NCBI GenBank assembly: GCA_036003705.1
Contig: DASYSE010000120.1
Location: 1 to 56,737, forward strand
Length of the DNA stretch: 56,737 bases
Source of the DNA: CALGFH01 sp036003705
GTDB lineage: Bacteria > Actinomycetota > CALGFH01
Reading direction: 5' to 3'
Made by a program: the position numbers and the translations under genes
The notes under the pieces: model-generated
The model's input: only the letters and a program-made list of their open reading frames with translations
The model's database searches: none
Told to the model about the DNA's origin: nothing
Part shown: piece by piece, positions 48,622-56,737 of the stretch
Position numbering within the stretch: the stretch's first letter is position 1
Layout of the letters: each line of letters opens with the position of its first letter

Positions 48622-48690
48622 CCATGGCACAGGCGCTCTTGGGTGGCGGTGGGTGGAGCCCGAGCTCCCCTCACCTGGATCAGGGCTGGC
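48622..48690 (+). repeat. Palindromic intergenic repeat R1, copy C
   Basis: Begins CCATGGCACAGGCGCTC and ends GGATCAGGGCTGGC. The inner stem is weaker than in copies A and B (GGTGGAGC facing GAGCTCCCC). It lies between co-directional tsf and pyrH. Confidence 0.7.
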
Positions 48691-48708
48691 CGGGGGGAGG
48701 ACCGAACT

Positions 48709-49530
48709 ATGGCGTTCTTGATGGCGGGGGATGAGGAGGTCCTGGTCGGAGAGGCGGGGGATGGCAAGCCGCGCTTCGACCGGGTCGTGGTCAAGCTCTC
48801 AGGGGAGGCCTTCGCCGACTCGGACCTGGGGTTCGGGCTCGACTACGGGAAGATCGACGGCGTCGCCAGGCAGCTGGTCGAGGTCCTCGACCTGGGTGTG
48901 CAGGTCGCGGTGGTGGTCGGCGGGGGCAACATCGTCCGCGGCTCCGCCGCCGAGGTGGCCGGCATGGACCGGGCGCGGGCCGACTACATGGGCATGCTCG
49001 GCACGGTCATGAACTGCCTGGCCCTGCAGGACGCGCTGGAGCGCAGGGGGGTGGTGACCAGGGTCCAGACCGCCATCCAGATGACCCAGGTCGCCGAGCC
49101 GTACATCCCGCGCCGGGCCGTTCGCCACCTGGAGAAGGGGCGCATCGTCATCTTCGGGGCCGGCATGGGCGCCCCCTACTTCTCGACCGACACCACCGCG
49201 GCCCAGCGTTCGCTCGAGATCGGCGCCGAGGCGATCCTGATGGCCAAGAACGGCGTCGACGGCGTCTACGACGCCGACCCCAAGAAGCACCCGGAGGCGC
49301 GCAAGTTCCTCTGGCTCGACTACCTGGAGGCGATCAACCGCGAGCTGCGGGTGATGGACACCACCGCGTTGTCGTTGTGCAAGGATCACGACCTGCCCAT
49401 CATCGTGTTCGACCTGCTCACTGAGGGCAACATCCGGCGGGCGGTGTGCGGCGAGCCGATCGGCACTGTGGTCGGCCCGACCGACGACTTCGAGGCAGGG
49501 GACGAGACGCAGCGAGGGGAGCCAAGGTGA
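48709..49530 (+). CDS. pyrH: Uridylate kinase
   Basis: 273 residues. The amino-acid-kinase fold: RVVVKLSGEAFADS, VVVGGGNIVRGSAAEVAGMD, DYMGMLGTVMNCLALQDALE, PYIPRRAVRHLEKGRIVIFG, ILMAKNGVDGVYDADPKK and VFDLLTEGNIRRAVCGEPIG. PyrH phosphorylates UMP to UDP. The N-terminal 20 residues (before RFDRVVVK) and the C-terminal 15 extend beyond the core. ATG at 48709 has GGGAGG 9 nt upstream. GTGA overlap with frr. Confidence 0.96.
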   Translation: MAFLMAGDEEVLVGEAGDGKPRFDRVVVKLSGEAFADSDLGFGLDYGKIDGVARQLVEVLDLGVQVAVVVGGGNIVRGSAAEVAGMDRARADYMGMLGTVMNCLALQDALERRGVVTRVQTAIQMTQVAEPYIPRRAVRHLEKGRIVIFGAGMGAPYFSTDTTAAQRSLEIGAEAILMAKNGVDGVYDADPKKHPEARKFLWLDYLEAINRELRVMDTTALSLCKDHDLPIIVFDLLTEGNIRRAVCGEPIGTVVGPTDDFEAGDETQRGEPR

Positions 49531-50084
49531 TCGAGGACACGCTCCGGCAGGCCGAGAGCAAGATGCGCAAGGCGATCGAGGTGGCCAAGGAGGAGTTCGG
49601 CGGGATCCGCACCGGCCGGGCCAACCCTGCCCTCGTCAACCGCCTCCAGGTCGACTACTACGGCACGCCAACCCCGCTGCAGCAGCTCGCCGGCGTCTCA
49701 GCGCCCGAGGCACGGCTGCTGGTCGTCTCGCCCTACGACCGCAACGCCGCCGCCTCGATCGAGAAGGCCATCCGCAACTCCGACCTCGGGATCAACCCGG
49801 CCAGCGACGGCCAGGTGATCCGGCTGGCGTTCCCACAGCTGACCCAGGAGCGCCGCAAGGAGTACGTGCGGCTGGCCAAGCACCGGGCCGAGGAGGCGCG
49901 GACCAGCATCCGCAACGTCCGCCGGCACGAGAAGGACGCGCTGGAGCGCATGGAGCGCGACAGCGACATCTCCCAGGACGAGTTGCGCCGGGCCGAGCAG
50001 CGTCTCCAGGGCATCACCGACAAGTACGTCGCCGAGGTCGACAGCCTGCTCCAGCACAAGGAGCGGGAGTTGCTCGAGGACTGA
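49527..50084 (+). CDS. frr: Ribosome recycling factor
   Basis: 185 residues, the standard size. MRKAIEVAKEEFGGIRTGRA, NPALVNRLQVDYYGTPTPLQ, VSPYDRNAAASIEKAIRNSD and RRKEYVRLAKHRAEEARTSI cover the whole family. It splits terminated ribosomes with EF-G. GTG at 49527 overlaps the pyrH stop and has GAGGGGAG upstream. Confidence 0.97.
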   Translation: MIEDTLRQAESKMRKAIEVAKEEFGGIRTGRANPALVNRLQVDYYGTPTPLQQLAGVSAPEARLLVVSPYDRNAAASIEKAIRNSDLGINPASDGQVIRLAFPQLTQERRKEYVRLAKHRAEEARTSIRNVRRHEKDALERMERDSDISQDELRRAEQRLQGITDKYVAEVDSLLQHKERELLED

Positions 50085-50090
50085 GCGTCC

Positions 50091-50972
50091 GTGGCTGAGC
50101 CGGCCCCGCTCGATCCCGCCGGAGCCGAGGCTCGGGTGCCCAGGCGTGAGCGGCGTGGCGGGCGCAACCTCCCCCTCGCCATCGCCACCGGGCTGCTGCT
50201 CGGCGGCCTGCTGATCGCCACCCTGGTGCTGTCGCGGCCGGCGTTCGTGGTCTTCCTGCTGGGGATCGTGACCCTCGCCCTGCTGGAGCTGGTCGCCGTG
50301 CTGCGGGCCAGGGCCACCCGCCCGGCCCGGCCGGTGGTCCTCGCCATGGGGGCGCTGCTGGTGATCGGGGCCTACCTCGAGGGACCGGCGGCGCTGTCGT
50401 TCGGGCTGCTGGTGACCATCCTGGCCGCGTTCGGCTGGTACCTGGTCGACCGGGGGCGGACCGAGGTGACCCGCAATGTCGCCGCCACCGTCTTCGCCAC
50501 CGTGTACGTGCCGTTCATGGCCGCCCACCTGGCCCTGGTGGTCGGCCGGGCCGACCACTACGTCGGTGCCCTCATCGGCTACGCCGTGCTGGTGGTGATC
50601 TACGACACCGCGGCCTACGCCACCGGGGCGACGATCGGCCGCCGCCCGATCGCCCCTCAGGTCTCCCCGAACAAGTCCTGGGAGGGCGCGCTCGGCGCCT
50701 CGATCGCGTGCCTGCTCGCCGGCGCCTTCCTGCTGCCGCTGTGGGCGCCGTGGACGCTGGCTTCGGGCCTGGTCCTGGCGGTCGCCACCTGCGTGGTCGC
50801 GCCGCTCGGCGATCTCTCGGAGTCGATGCTCAAGCGCGACCTGGCCGTCAAGGACATGGGCTCGATCCTGCCGGGGCACGGCGGCGTCCTCGACCGGGTC
50901 GACGCCCTGCTGTTCATGGCCCCGGTCCTGTACTACGTGCTGGCCGCCTTCGACGTGATCCGGTCGCCGTGA
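50091..50972 (+). CDS. cdsA: Phosphatidate cytidylyltransferase
   Basis: 293 residues. Eight or so membrane segments follow a short basic N-terminus. The C-terminal signature SESMLKRDLAVKDMGSILPG then HGGVLDRVDALLF is the CTP transferase 1 motif; SPNKSWEGALGAS is also conserved. It makes CDP-diacylglycerol for phospholipids. GTG at 50091. It GTGA-overlaps rlmN. Confidence 0.95.
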   Translation: MAEPAPLDPAGAEARVPRRERRGGRNLPLAIATGLLLGGLLIATLVLSRPAFVVFLLGIVTLALLELVAVLRARATRPARPVVLAMGALLVIGAYLEGPAALSFGLLVTILAAFGWYLVDRGRTEVTRNVAATVFATVYVPFMAAHLALVVGRADHYVGALIGYAVLVVIYDTAAYATGATIGRRPIAPQVSPNKSWEGALGASIACLLAGAFLLPLWAPWTLASGLVLAVATCVVAPLGDLSESMLKRDLAVKDMGSILPGHGGVLDRVDALLFMAPVLYYVLAAFDVIRSP

Positions 50973-52123
50973 CCCGCTCGCTGTACGACCTGGACACCGG
51001 CCAGCTCGAGGCGCTGGTCGCCGAGGCCGGCGAGCCGCCTTACCGGGCCCGCCAGCTCGTGCACTGGCTGGACCGGCGGCGCCAGCCCGACCCGCGGGCC
51101 ATGACCAACCTGCCCGGCTGGCTGCGGGCACGGCTGTCGGAGCGCTTCGCCGGGACCGGGCTGACCCTCGACCACCATCAGGCCGGCGACGACGGGTGGA
51201 CCCACAAGCTGCTGTTCCGCCTGCCCGGCGGCGACGCGGTCGAGTCGGTCCTGATGCTGTACCCGCCGGCCGGGTCCCGCCCCGAGGATGACTGGGAGGG
51301 AGGGCCGCGGGGCCGTGCCACGGTGTGCATCTCGACCCAGGCGGGTTGCGCGATGGGTTGCACCTTCTGTGCCACCGGGCAGTTCGGCTTCACCAGGAAC
51401 CTGTCGGTCGGCGAGGTGGTCGAGCAGGTGGCGAGGGTCTCGACCATGCTGCCGGAGCTGCGGCCGGGGCCGGGTGCGCCCGACCACCTCACCAACGTGG
51501 TCTTCATGGGGATGGGGGAGCCGTTCGCCAACCAGCAGGCCACCTGGGGGGCGGCCTACCGGCTCCACCGGGGGTTCGGGCTGTCGGCCAGATCCATCAC
51601 CATCTCCACCGTCGGGCTGGTCCCTGGCATCCGGCGGGCGGCCGGCGAGCCCCTCCCGGTCAACCTGGCGGTCTCCATCCACGCCGCCGACGACGTCCTG
51701 CGCGACCGGCTGGTGCCGGTCAACCGCACCTGGCCGATCGCCGAGCTGCTCGGCGCCGTCCGCGACTACGTGGCCGCGACGCGGCGCCGGGTGTCGTTCG
51801 AGTACGCGCTCATGGCCGGGGTCAACGACGACACCGGGCAGGCCGAGCGGCTCGGCCGGCTGCTGGCCCCGCTGCGCGTGCCTGGCAGCGGCGGCCACGC
51901 CGCCCACGTCAACCTCATCCCCTACAACCCGACCCCCGGCACCGGGTTCGCGCCGCCGTCCAGGGCCGCGATCCGCCGCTTCCGGGATGCGCTCGCCGCC
52001 TCCGGCGTCCCGGTGAGCGTCCGCGCCAACCGGGGCGTCGGCATCGACGCCGCCTGCGGCCAGCTCCGCACCGCCGCCGGCCGCCCCGGCCGCCGGGCCC
52101 TGCCGCCGGCGGAGGGGCAGTGA
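50969..52123 (+). CDS. rlmN: 23S rRNA (adenine(2503)-C(2))-methyltransferase
   Basis: 384 residues. A radical-SAM enzyme with the cluster motif CAMGCTFC and the methyl-carrying Cys in VCISTQAGC. GFTRNLSVGEVVEQV, VFMGMGEPFANQQATWGA, NLAVSIHAADD, HVNLIPYNPTPGTGF and the second catalytic Cys in IDAACGQL are all present. It methylates A2503 and may also act on tRNA. GTG at 50969 overlaps the cdsA stop; its end overlaps dxr. Confidence 0.96.
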   Translation: MTRSLYDLDTGQLEALVAEAGEPPYRARQLVHWLDRRRQPDPRAMTNLPGWLRARLSERFAGTGLTLDHHQAGDDGWTHKLLFRLPGGDAVESVLMLYPPAGSRPEDDWEGGPRGRATVCISTQAGCAMGCTFCATGQFGFTRNLSVGEVVEQVARVSTMLPELRPGPGAPDHLTNVVFMGMGEPFANQQATWGAAYRLHRGFGLSARSITISTVGLVPGIRRAAGEPLPVNLAVSIHAADDVLRDRLVPVNRTWPIAELLGAVRDYVAATRRRVSFEYALMAGVNDDTGQAERLGRLLAPLRVPGSGGHAAHVNLIPYNPTPGTGFAPPSRAAIRRFRDALAASGVPVSVRANRGVGIDAACGQLRTAAGRPGRRALPPAEGQ

Positions 52124-53337
52124 CCTCATCCATCGGGGAGGCTGGCACGCCCCCCCCGAACCCCCCCAGGCCGGTGGGGGTGGCGGTGCTCGGGTCGACC
52201 GGGTCGATCGGGGAGCAGGCACTCGACGTGATCCGGGCCGAGCCGGGGCGGTTCCGGGTGGTGGCGCTGGCGGCGGGCCGCTCGGCGGCGAAGCTGGCCG
52301 CCCAGGCCCGCGAGCTGCGCCCGGCCGCGGTCGGGCTGGTCGACGAGACCGGGGCTGCCGCCCTGGCCGCCGAGCTGCCTGCCGGCTGCCGGCTGGCCGT
52401 CGGCCCCGAGGCGGTCGCCGAGCTGGCCGCCGCCGACGGCGCCGACGTGGTCCTCAACGGCATCACCGGCTCGGTCGGGCTGGCGCCGACCCTGCGCGCC
52501 CTGGCCGCCGGGCGCCGGCTCGCCCTTGCCAACAAGGAGAGCCTGATCGTCGGCGGCGACCTGGTCACCGCGATGGCCAGCCCCGGCCAGATCGTCCCGG
52601 TCGACTCCGAGCACTCCGGCCTCGCCCAGTGCCTGCGAGCCGGGCACGCCGAAGAGGTCGCCCGCCTGGTCGTGACCGCCTCCGGCGGCCCGTTCCGGGG
52701 TCGTTCGGCCGCCGAGCTGGCCGCCGTGACCCCGGCCGACGCCCTCGCCCACCCGACCTGGGCGATGGGCCCGATGATCACCGTCAACTCGGCGACGCTG
52801 ATGAACAAGGGCCTCGAGGTCATCGAGGCCCACCTGCTGTTCGGTGTGCCCTACGACCGCATCGAGGTGGTGGTCCACCCGCAGAGCATCGTCCACGCCA
52901 TGGTCGAGTGGTGCGACGGCTCGACCGTTGCCCAGCTCTCCATGCCCGACATGCGCCTGCCGATCGGCGTCGCCCTCGGCTGGCCGGAGCGGGCCGACCG
53001 GCCGGTGGGCCGGCTCGACTGGGCCCGGTCGGCTGTGCTCGAGTTCCAGCCCGTCGACCGGGTCACCTTCCCGCTGCTCGACCTGGCCTTGCAGGCCGGC
53101 AGGCAGGGCGCCACCGCCCCCGCCGCCCTCAACGCCGCCAACGAGGAGGCGGTGATCGCCTTCCTGGCGGGCCGGCTGCCGTTCCTCGGCATCGCCGAGG
53201 TGGTGGCCAAGGTGCTCGAGGCGCACCGGCCCCCGGACACCCTCGACCTGGAGGCCGTGCTGGCGACCGAGCGGTGGTCTCGCGACCTCGCCCGTACACT
53301 GGTCGAGGACCTGACCACCTCCCGGGGGATTCGATGA
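52120..53337 (+). CDS. dxr: 1-deoxy-D-xylulose-5-phosphate reductoisomerase
   Basis: 405 residues. VAVLGSTGSIGEQALDVIRA is the NADPH-binding opening, then LALANKESLIVGGDL, IVPVDSEHSGLAQCL, TASGGPFRGRS, HPTWAMGPMITVNSATLMNK with the metal-binding/catalytic loop, and HPQSIVHAMVEW. It is the first committed step of the MEP isoprenoid pathway; ispG, a later step, lies two genes on. GTG at 52120 overlaps rlmN. The first 18 residues are Pro-rich and precede the family start. Confidence 0.96.
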   Translation: MTSSIGEAGTPPPNPPRPVGVAVLGSTGSIGEQALDVIRAEPGRFRVVALAAGRSAAKLAAQARELRPAAVGLVDETGAAALAAELPAGCRLAVGPEAVAELAAADGADVVLNGITGSVGLAPTLRALAAGRRLALANKESLIVGGDLVTAMASPGQIVPVDSEHSGLAQCLRAGHAEEVARLVVTASGGPFRGRSAAELAAVTPADALAHPTWAMGPMITVNSATLMNKGLEVIEAHLLFGVPYDRIEVVVHPQSIVHAMVEWCDGSTVAQLSMPDMRLPIGVALGWPERADRPVGRLDWARSAVLEFQPVDRVTFPLLDLALQAGRQGATAPAALNAANEEAVIAFLAGRLPFLGIAEVVAKVLEAHRPPDTLDLEAVLATERWSRDLARTLVEDLTTSRGIR

Positions 53338-54551
53338 CCAGCCTGCTCGGCATCACGCTCTTCGTTCTCGCCCTCATGCTGGCCATCTTCCTGCACGAAG
53401 GCGGGCACTTTGCGACCGCCAAGCTGTTCGGGATGAAGGTCGAGCGCTTCTTCCTCGGCTTCGGCCCGACCCTCTGGTCGTTCCGCCGGGGTGAGACCGA
53501 GTACGGCGTCAAGGCGTTCCCGCTCGGCGGCTTCTGCAAGATCGCCGGCATGAGCCCCTACGAGAGCGACGGCAACTTCCTGGAGGAGGACCGCTCGGCC
53601 AAGCAGCGGCCTGGGGCCGGCGAGGGCGAGGCCGGGGGTGCGGTCGCGTCGCCGCCGAGGCCCGCCTCCACCCCGACCGAGCCGTCGCGCCAGTTCCGCA
53701 ACAAGCCGGCCTGGCAGCGGGCGATCGTGCTCGCGGCCGGGTCGTTCACCCACTTCATCGTGGCCATCCTGCTCACCTGGGTGGTGCTGGCTGGGCTCGG
53801 CATCGAGCAGGCGACCACCACCATCGAGCGGACGGTGTCGACCACCAACGCCGGCGACCCCGCCCCGGCCCAGGCCGCGGGGCTGCGGGGCGGGGACCGG
53901 ATCGTGGCCATCGACGGCCGCCCGGTCGACAGCTTCGACGAGCTGCGGGCCGCCCTGGACGACAAGGGCGACCAGCAGATCAAAGTCACCTACGTCCGCG
54001 ACGGCCGGGAGCAGACCACCAGCCTGACCGCCGCCAGCCAGGACGGCCGCGGCTTCCTCGGCTTCGAGCCCCAGGTCCAGGTCCAGCGCCAGAATGTGCT
54101 GGCGGCCATCCCCGAGTCCGCCCACCTGTTCTGGAACACCACCGTGGCCACCGTCAAGGGCCTCGGCGGCTTCGTCACCGGCCTGGCCCACCGGCTGAAC
54201 GCGCCCGAGCCAGTCCCCGGTGCCGCCGGAGGCGGGGGCGACGGCGGTCCCATCGGGATCGTCGGCATCACCCGCCTGGCCGGCCAGGCGGTCGCCAACA
54301 ACCAGTGGGCGATCTTCATCGCCATCCTGATCCAGCTCAACATCGTCGTCGGCGTGTTCAACCTGCTGCCCCTGCCGCCGATGGACGGCGGCTACCTCGC
54401 CTTCCTGCTCTGGCAGGTGGTGACCAGGCGCGAGGTCGACCTGCGCAAGGTCGTGCCGGTGGCCGCCCTGATCGTCGGCCTGCTGGTGATGCTGACCGTC
54501 GGCCTGGTCTGGCTCGACATCACCAACCCCGTTCCCTACCCGTTCCGATAA
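53334..54551 (+). CDS. rseP: Site-2 (M50) intramembrane metalloprotease
   Basis: 405 residues. LAIFLHEGGHFATAKLFGM has the HExxH zinc motif in the first membrane segment. One PDZ domain lies near residues 180-245 (GLRGGDRIVAIDGRPVDSFD), and NLLPLPPMDGGYLAF supplies the third ligand. A linker of about 35 residues rich in Pro, Ala and Gly is present before the PDZ (EDRSAKQRPGAGEGEAGG). It cleaves membrane anti-sigma factors (Rip1/RseP role). The dxr-rseP-ispG order is conserved. ATGA overlap with dxr. Confidence 0.95.
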   Translation: MTSLLGITLFVLALMLAIFLHEGGHFATAKLFGMKVERFFLGFGPTLWSFRRGETEYGVKAFPLGGFCKIAGMSPYESDGNFLEEDRSAKQRPGAGEGEAGGAVASPPRPASTPTEPSRQFRNKPAWQRAIVLAAGSFTHFIVAILLTWVVLAGLGIEQATTTIERTVSTTNAGDPAPAQAAGLRGGDRIVAIDGRPVDSFDELRAALDDKGDQQIKVTYVRDGREQTTSLTAASQDGRGFLGFEPQVQVQRQNVLAAIPESAHLFWNTTVATVKGLGGFVTGLAHRLNAPEPVPGAAGGGGDGGPIGIVGITRLAGQAVANNQWAIFIAILIQLNIVVGVFNLLPLPPMDGGYLAFLLWQVVTRREVDLRKVVPVAALIVGLLVMLTVGLVWLDITNPVPYPFR

Positions 54552-54561
54552 GGAGCCTCTG

Positions 54562-55707
54562 GTGGCCTTCCCGCTCGAGTTGACCGACCTGGCGGCCGGT
54601 GTCGACCGGCGGCGCTCACGCCGAATCCACGTCGGCAAGGTCGCGGTCGGCGATGGCGCCCCGGTCAGCGTGCAGTCGATGACCATCACCAAGACCGCCG
54701 ACGTCAACGCCACCTTGCAGCAGATCGCCGAGCTCGCCGCCACCGGCTGTGACATCGTCAGGGTGGCCGTGCCCGACACCGATGACGCCGCCGCCCTGCC
54801 CGCGATCGCGGCCAAGTCGACCATCCCGGTGGTGGCCGACATCCACTTCCAGTGGAAGTACGCCATGGCCGCCATCGAGGCCGGTTGCGCCGGGGTCCGG
54901 ATCAACCCCGGCAACATCAAGAAGCACGACAAGGTGAAGCTGATCGCCCAGGAGGCGCAGGCCCGCGGCATCCCCATCCGGGTCGGGGTCAACGCCGGCT
55001 CGCTGCAGAAGGAGATCCTGGCCAAGCACGGCGGCCCCCTCCCGGAGGCGCTGGTCGAGTCCGCCCTGTTCGAGGTCGGCATCCTCGAGGAGGTCGGTTT
55101 CGGGGACATCAAGATCTCGGTGAAGCACCAGAACCCGGCCTCGATGATCGCCGCCTACCGGCTGCTCGCCACCCGCTGCGACTACCCGCTGCACCTCGGC
55201 GTCACCGAGGCCGGCACCCCCAGAGACGGGATCGTCAAGTCCTCGGTGGGCATCGGCGCCCTGCTCGCCCAGGGTATCGGCGACACTGTCCGGGTGTCGC
55301 TCACCGCCCCGCCGATCGAGGAGGTCAAGGCCGGCAACGCCATCCTCGGCGCGCTGGGTCTGCGGCCCAAGAAGCTCGACCTGGTGGCCTGCCCGTCATG
55401 CGGGCGCGCCGAGGTCGACGTGTTCGCCCTGGCCAACGCCGTCGAGGAGCGCATGGCCGAGATCGACGCGCCGATGCGGGTCGCGGTCATGGGCTGCATC
55501 GTCAACGGCCCGGGCGAGGCCAGGGAGGCCGACGTCGGCGTGGCCTCCGGCAAGGGCAAGGGCCAGATCTTCCGGCACGGTCAGGTCATCCGCACGGTCC
55601 CCGAGGCCGAGATCGTCGACGCCCTGATGCACGAGGCCAAGATGCTGGCCGAGGAGTACCGGATGTCCGGCGCCGGGTCGGGCACCCCCGAGGTCATGCG
55701 GGGCTGA
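54562..55707 (+). CDS. ispG: 4-hydroxy-3-methylbut-2-enyl-diphosphate synthase
   Basis: 381 residues. APVSVQSMTITKTADVNATL, CDIVRVAVPDTDDAAAL, VVADIHFQWKYAMAAIEAG, IRVGVNAGSLQKEILAKHG and the Fe-S cysteines in ACPSCGR and MGCIVNGPGEAREAD. IspG makes HMBPP from MEcPP in the MEP pathway. GTG at 54562 has AAGGAGCC upstream. It is 10 bp after rseP. Confidence 0.97.
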   Translation: MAFPLELTDLAAGVDRRRSRRIHVGKVAVGDGAPVSVQSMTITKTADVNATLQQIAELAATGCDIVRVAVPDTDDAAALPAIAAKSTIPVVADIHFQWKYAMAAIEAGCAGVRINPGNIKKHDKVKLIAQEAQARGIPIRVGVNAGSLQKEILAKHGGPLPEALVESALFEVGILEEVGFGDIKISVKHQNPASMIAAYRLLATRCDYPLHLGVTEAGTPRDGIVKSSVGIGALLAQGIGDTVRVSLTAPPIEEVKAGNAILGALGLRPKKLDLVACPSCGRAEVDVFALANAVEERMAEIDAPMRVAVMGCIVNGPGEAREADVGVASGKGKGQIFRHGQVIRTVPEAEIVDALMHEAKMLAEEYRMSGAGSGTPEVMRG

Positions 55708-55756
55708 CATGCTCCGGTCGTGGACCGGCGGCGAGGACCGGGCCCGGGAGGGGACG

Positions 55757-56614
55757 TTGTCGTCCCGGTTCGAGGTGCGGGCCCTCGGGCGCGCCGACGC
55801 GGCCCTCGGCCTCGAGGCGCTGGACCGGAACCCGGTGAGGGATGTCTTCATCGCCAGCCGCATCCTCCACGACGGTGCCCTGACCTCCCTCGGCCCGAGC
55901 CCGCTGTGGGGTGCGTTCGACGACGGCCGGCGTCTGCACGGCCTGCTGCACGTCGGTCCCAACCTGGTCCCGGCGGTCGACGACCAGCGCGCCTGCGAGG
56001 CCCTCGCCGCCGCCGCCGGTGGCCTGTACCCGACCCGGATGGTGGTCGGTGAGCGCGCCACGGTCGAGCAGCTGTGGTCGATGATCGGGCCCAGCTACCC
56101 GCCTCCGCGCGAGGTGCGGCGGCGCCAGTTCGTCTACGCCATCGAGCCCGAGCGGCTCGTCCACGATCCCCACGCCAAGGCCCCAGGGCTGGCCCGCCTG
56201 GCCGAGCGGTCCGACGAGGACCGCGTGCTGCGGCTGTCCGCGGCCATGTACACCGAGGAGATGGGGGAGAACCCCATGGCCCGGGACCCTGACGGCTATC
56301 GCCGCCGGGTCCGGATGCTCACCGCCCGCGGCTGGACCTACGTCTACGAGGTGCGCGGCGAGCTCCAGTTCAAGATGGACGTCGGCTGCGCCAGCGACCG
56401 CACCGCGCAGATCCAGGGCGTCTACGTCCCCCCAGAGCATCGCGGTCGCGGGCTCGGAACCACCGCCATGGCCGCCTGCTGCGCCCTGGCCTTCGACCGC
56501 CACCCCAACCTGTCGCTGTACGTCAACGACTTCAACGCCCCGGCGATCGCCCTGTACGAGCGCATCGGTTTCGGCCGCGAGCCCTTCGACTTCCAGACGA
56601 TCATGCTCCCCTGA
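55757..56614 (+). CDS. GNAT-family N-acetyltransferase (DUF4081-type N-terminus)
   Basis: About 285 residues. The N-terminal part (ALDRNPVRDVFIASRI, WGAFDDGRRLHGLLHVGPNL) is the domain often found with actinobacterial GNAT proteins next to ispG. The C-terminal GNAT domain has the acetyl-CoA site IQGVYVPPEHRGRGLGTTAM, then LSLYVNDFNAPAIALYERIG. The substrate is unknown. TTG at 55757 has GGGAGGGG just upstream; ATG at 55709, directly after ispG, is in frame but without a ribosome site. The arrangement ispG-GNAT is common in this phylum. Confidence 0.87.
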   Translation: MSSRFEVRALGRADAALGLEALDRNPVRDVFIASRILHDGALTSLGPSPLWGAFDDGRRLHGLLHVGPNLVPAVDDQRACEALAAAAGGLYPTRMVVGERATVEQLWSMIGPSYPPPREVRRRQFVYAIEPERLVHDPHAKAPGLARLAERSDEDRVLRLSAAMYTEEMGENPMARDPDGYRRRVRMLTARGWTYVYEVRGELQFKMDVGCASDRTAQIQGVYVPPEHRGRGLGTTAMAACCALAFDRHPNLSLYVNDFNAPAIALYERIGFGREPFDFQTIMLP

Positions 56615-56684
56615 CGGGTCCGATCGCGCCGCAGCCGGCCCGGCCCGGCCCGGTTGCTCGCAGCCCCCGGCTACTCCCGGCCCA

Positions 56685-56737
56685 GCGGGTTGGGCCCCGG
56701 GCGGGTTGGGCCCTGGGGCGGGTTGGGGCTCGGGTGG
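56685..56737 (+). repeat. GC-rich short tandem repeat at the window edge
   Basis: GCGGGTTGGGCCCCGG and close variants start at 56685, 56701 and 56718 (period 16-17 bp) and run to the end of the window. Nothing else is seen in 56615-56737. Confidence 0.7.

Noticed and set aside
46160..48625. 821-codon open frame opposite rpsB and tsf
   Set aside because: Glycine/leucine-rich shadow of real genes; it includes the 45-bp repeats at its end.
1..56737. tRNA, rRNA, CRISPR array, transposase or prophage
   Set aside because: No tRNA T-loop pattern, no regular spacer-repeat array and no transposase or phage protein was seen in any gene.

Overview
This is a high-GC (about 70%) stretch from an actinobacterium. 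The order of the housekeeping genes is the actinobacterial one: thiD, rpmB, recG, rsmD, coaD, DUF177, rpmF, rnc, mutM, smc, ftsY, ffh, rpsP, khpA, rimM, trmD, rplS, lepB, rnhB, DUF2469, yraN, comM, dprA, xerC, whiG, M23, rpsB, tsf, pyrH, frr, cdsA, rlmN, dxr, rseP, ispG and a GNAT gene. Some details suggest a lineage outside the well-studied Actinomycetia. The PEP carboxykinase is ATP-type, the amt/glnB/glnD block usually seen between ftsY and ffh is absent, and no DAK-domain gene lies between rpmB and recG. The class cannot be fixed from the sequence alone.

Layout. 0-6.1 kb: amino-acid and central metabolism (aspC and serC divergent, an Lrp-type sensor domain, a phosphoribosyltransferase, pckA, thiL). 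6.1-10.4 kb: an accessory block inserted between thiL and thiD, holding a flavin amine oxidase, a membrane-anchored EndoNS_2-type nuclease with a SUKH/SMI1 partner (a toxin-immunity-like pair), and an HxlR regulator divergent from a cupin. 10.5-24.2 kb: thiD, NUDIX, DUF6483 and AI-2E permease genes, rpmB divergent from recG, two TrmB-like regulators, then rsmD, coaD, DUF177, rpmF, rnc, two Fpg/Nei paralogs, an L,D-transpeptidase and an acylphosphatase. 24.3-33.6 kb: a structured leader and small coiled-coil protein, then smc, ftsY, an App1-type phosphatase, a class-V aminotransferase, an aldo/keto reductase remnant and ffh. 33.7-41.9 kb: ribosome and tRNA maturation (rpsP to rplS), signal peptidase, rnhB, LCP ligase, yraN and comM. 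41.9-56.6 kb: dprA, xerC, whiG-type sigma factor, M23 protein, rpsB-tsf, pyrH-frr, cdsA-rlmN-dxr-rseP-ispG and a GNAT acetyltransferase. Many neighbours overlap by ATGA or GTGA, so operons are tightly coupled.

The most interesting signals are not ordinary genes. (1) Two families of short palindromic repeats. One sits in three intergenic gaps like REP or terminator elements. The other appears in intergenic DNA and also in frame inside the DUF177 and RimM coding regions. (2) Three genes (thiL, the DUF6483 gene, the second TrmB-like regulator) look as if they start at CTG. (3) At least six genes have a TANNNT box 5-6 nt before the start codon, which predicts leaderless mRNAs. (4) There is a decayed aldo/keto reductase N-terminus, a 15-codon leader ORF with a perfect Shine-Dalgarno, and very long low-complexity additions to ribosomal protein S2 and XerC. 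No rRNA, tRNA, CRISPR array, transposase or phage gene was seen.
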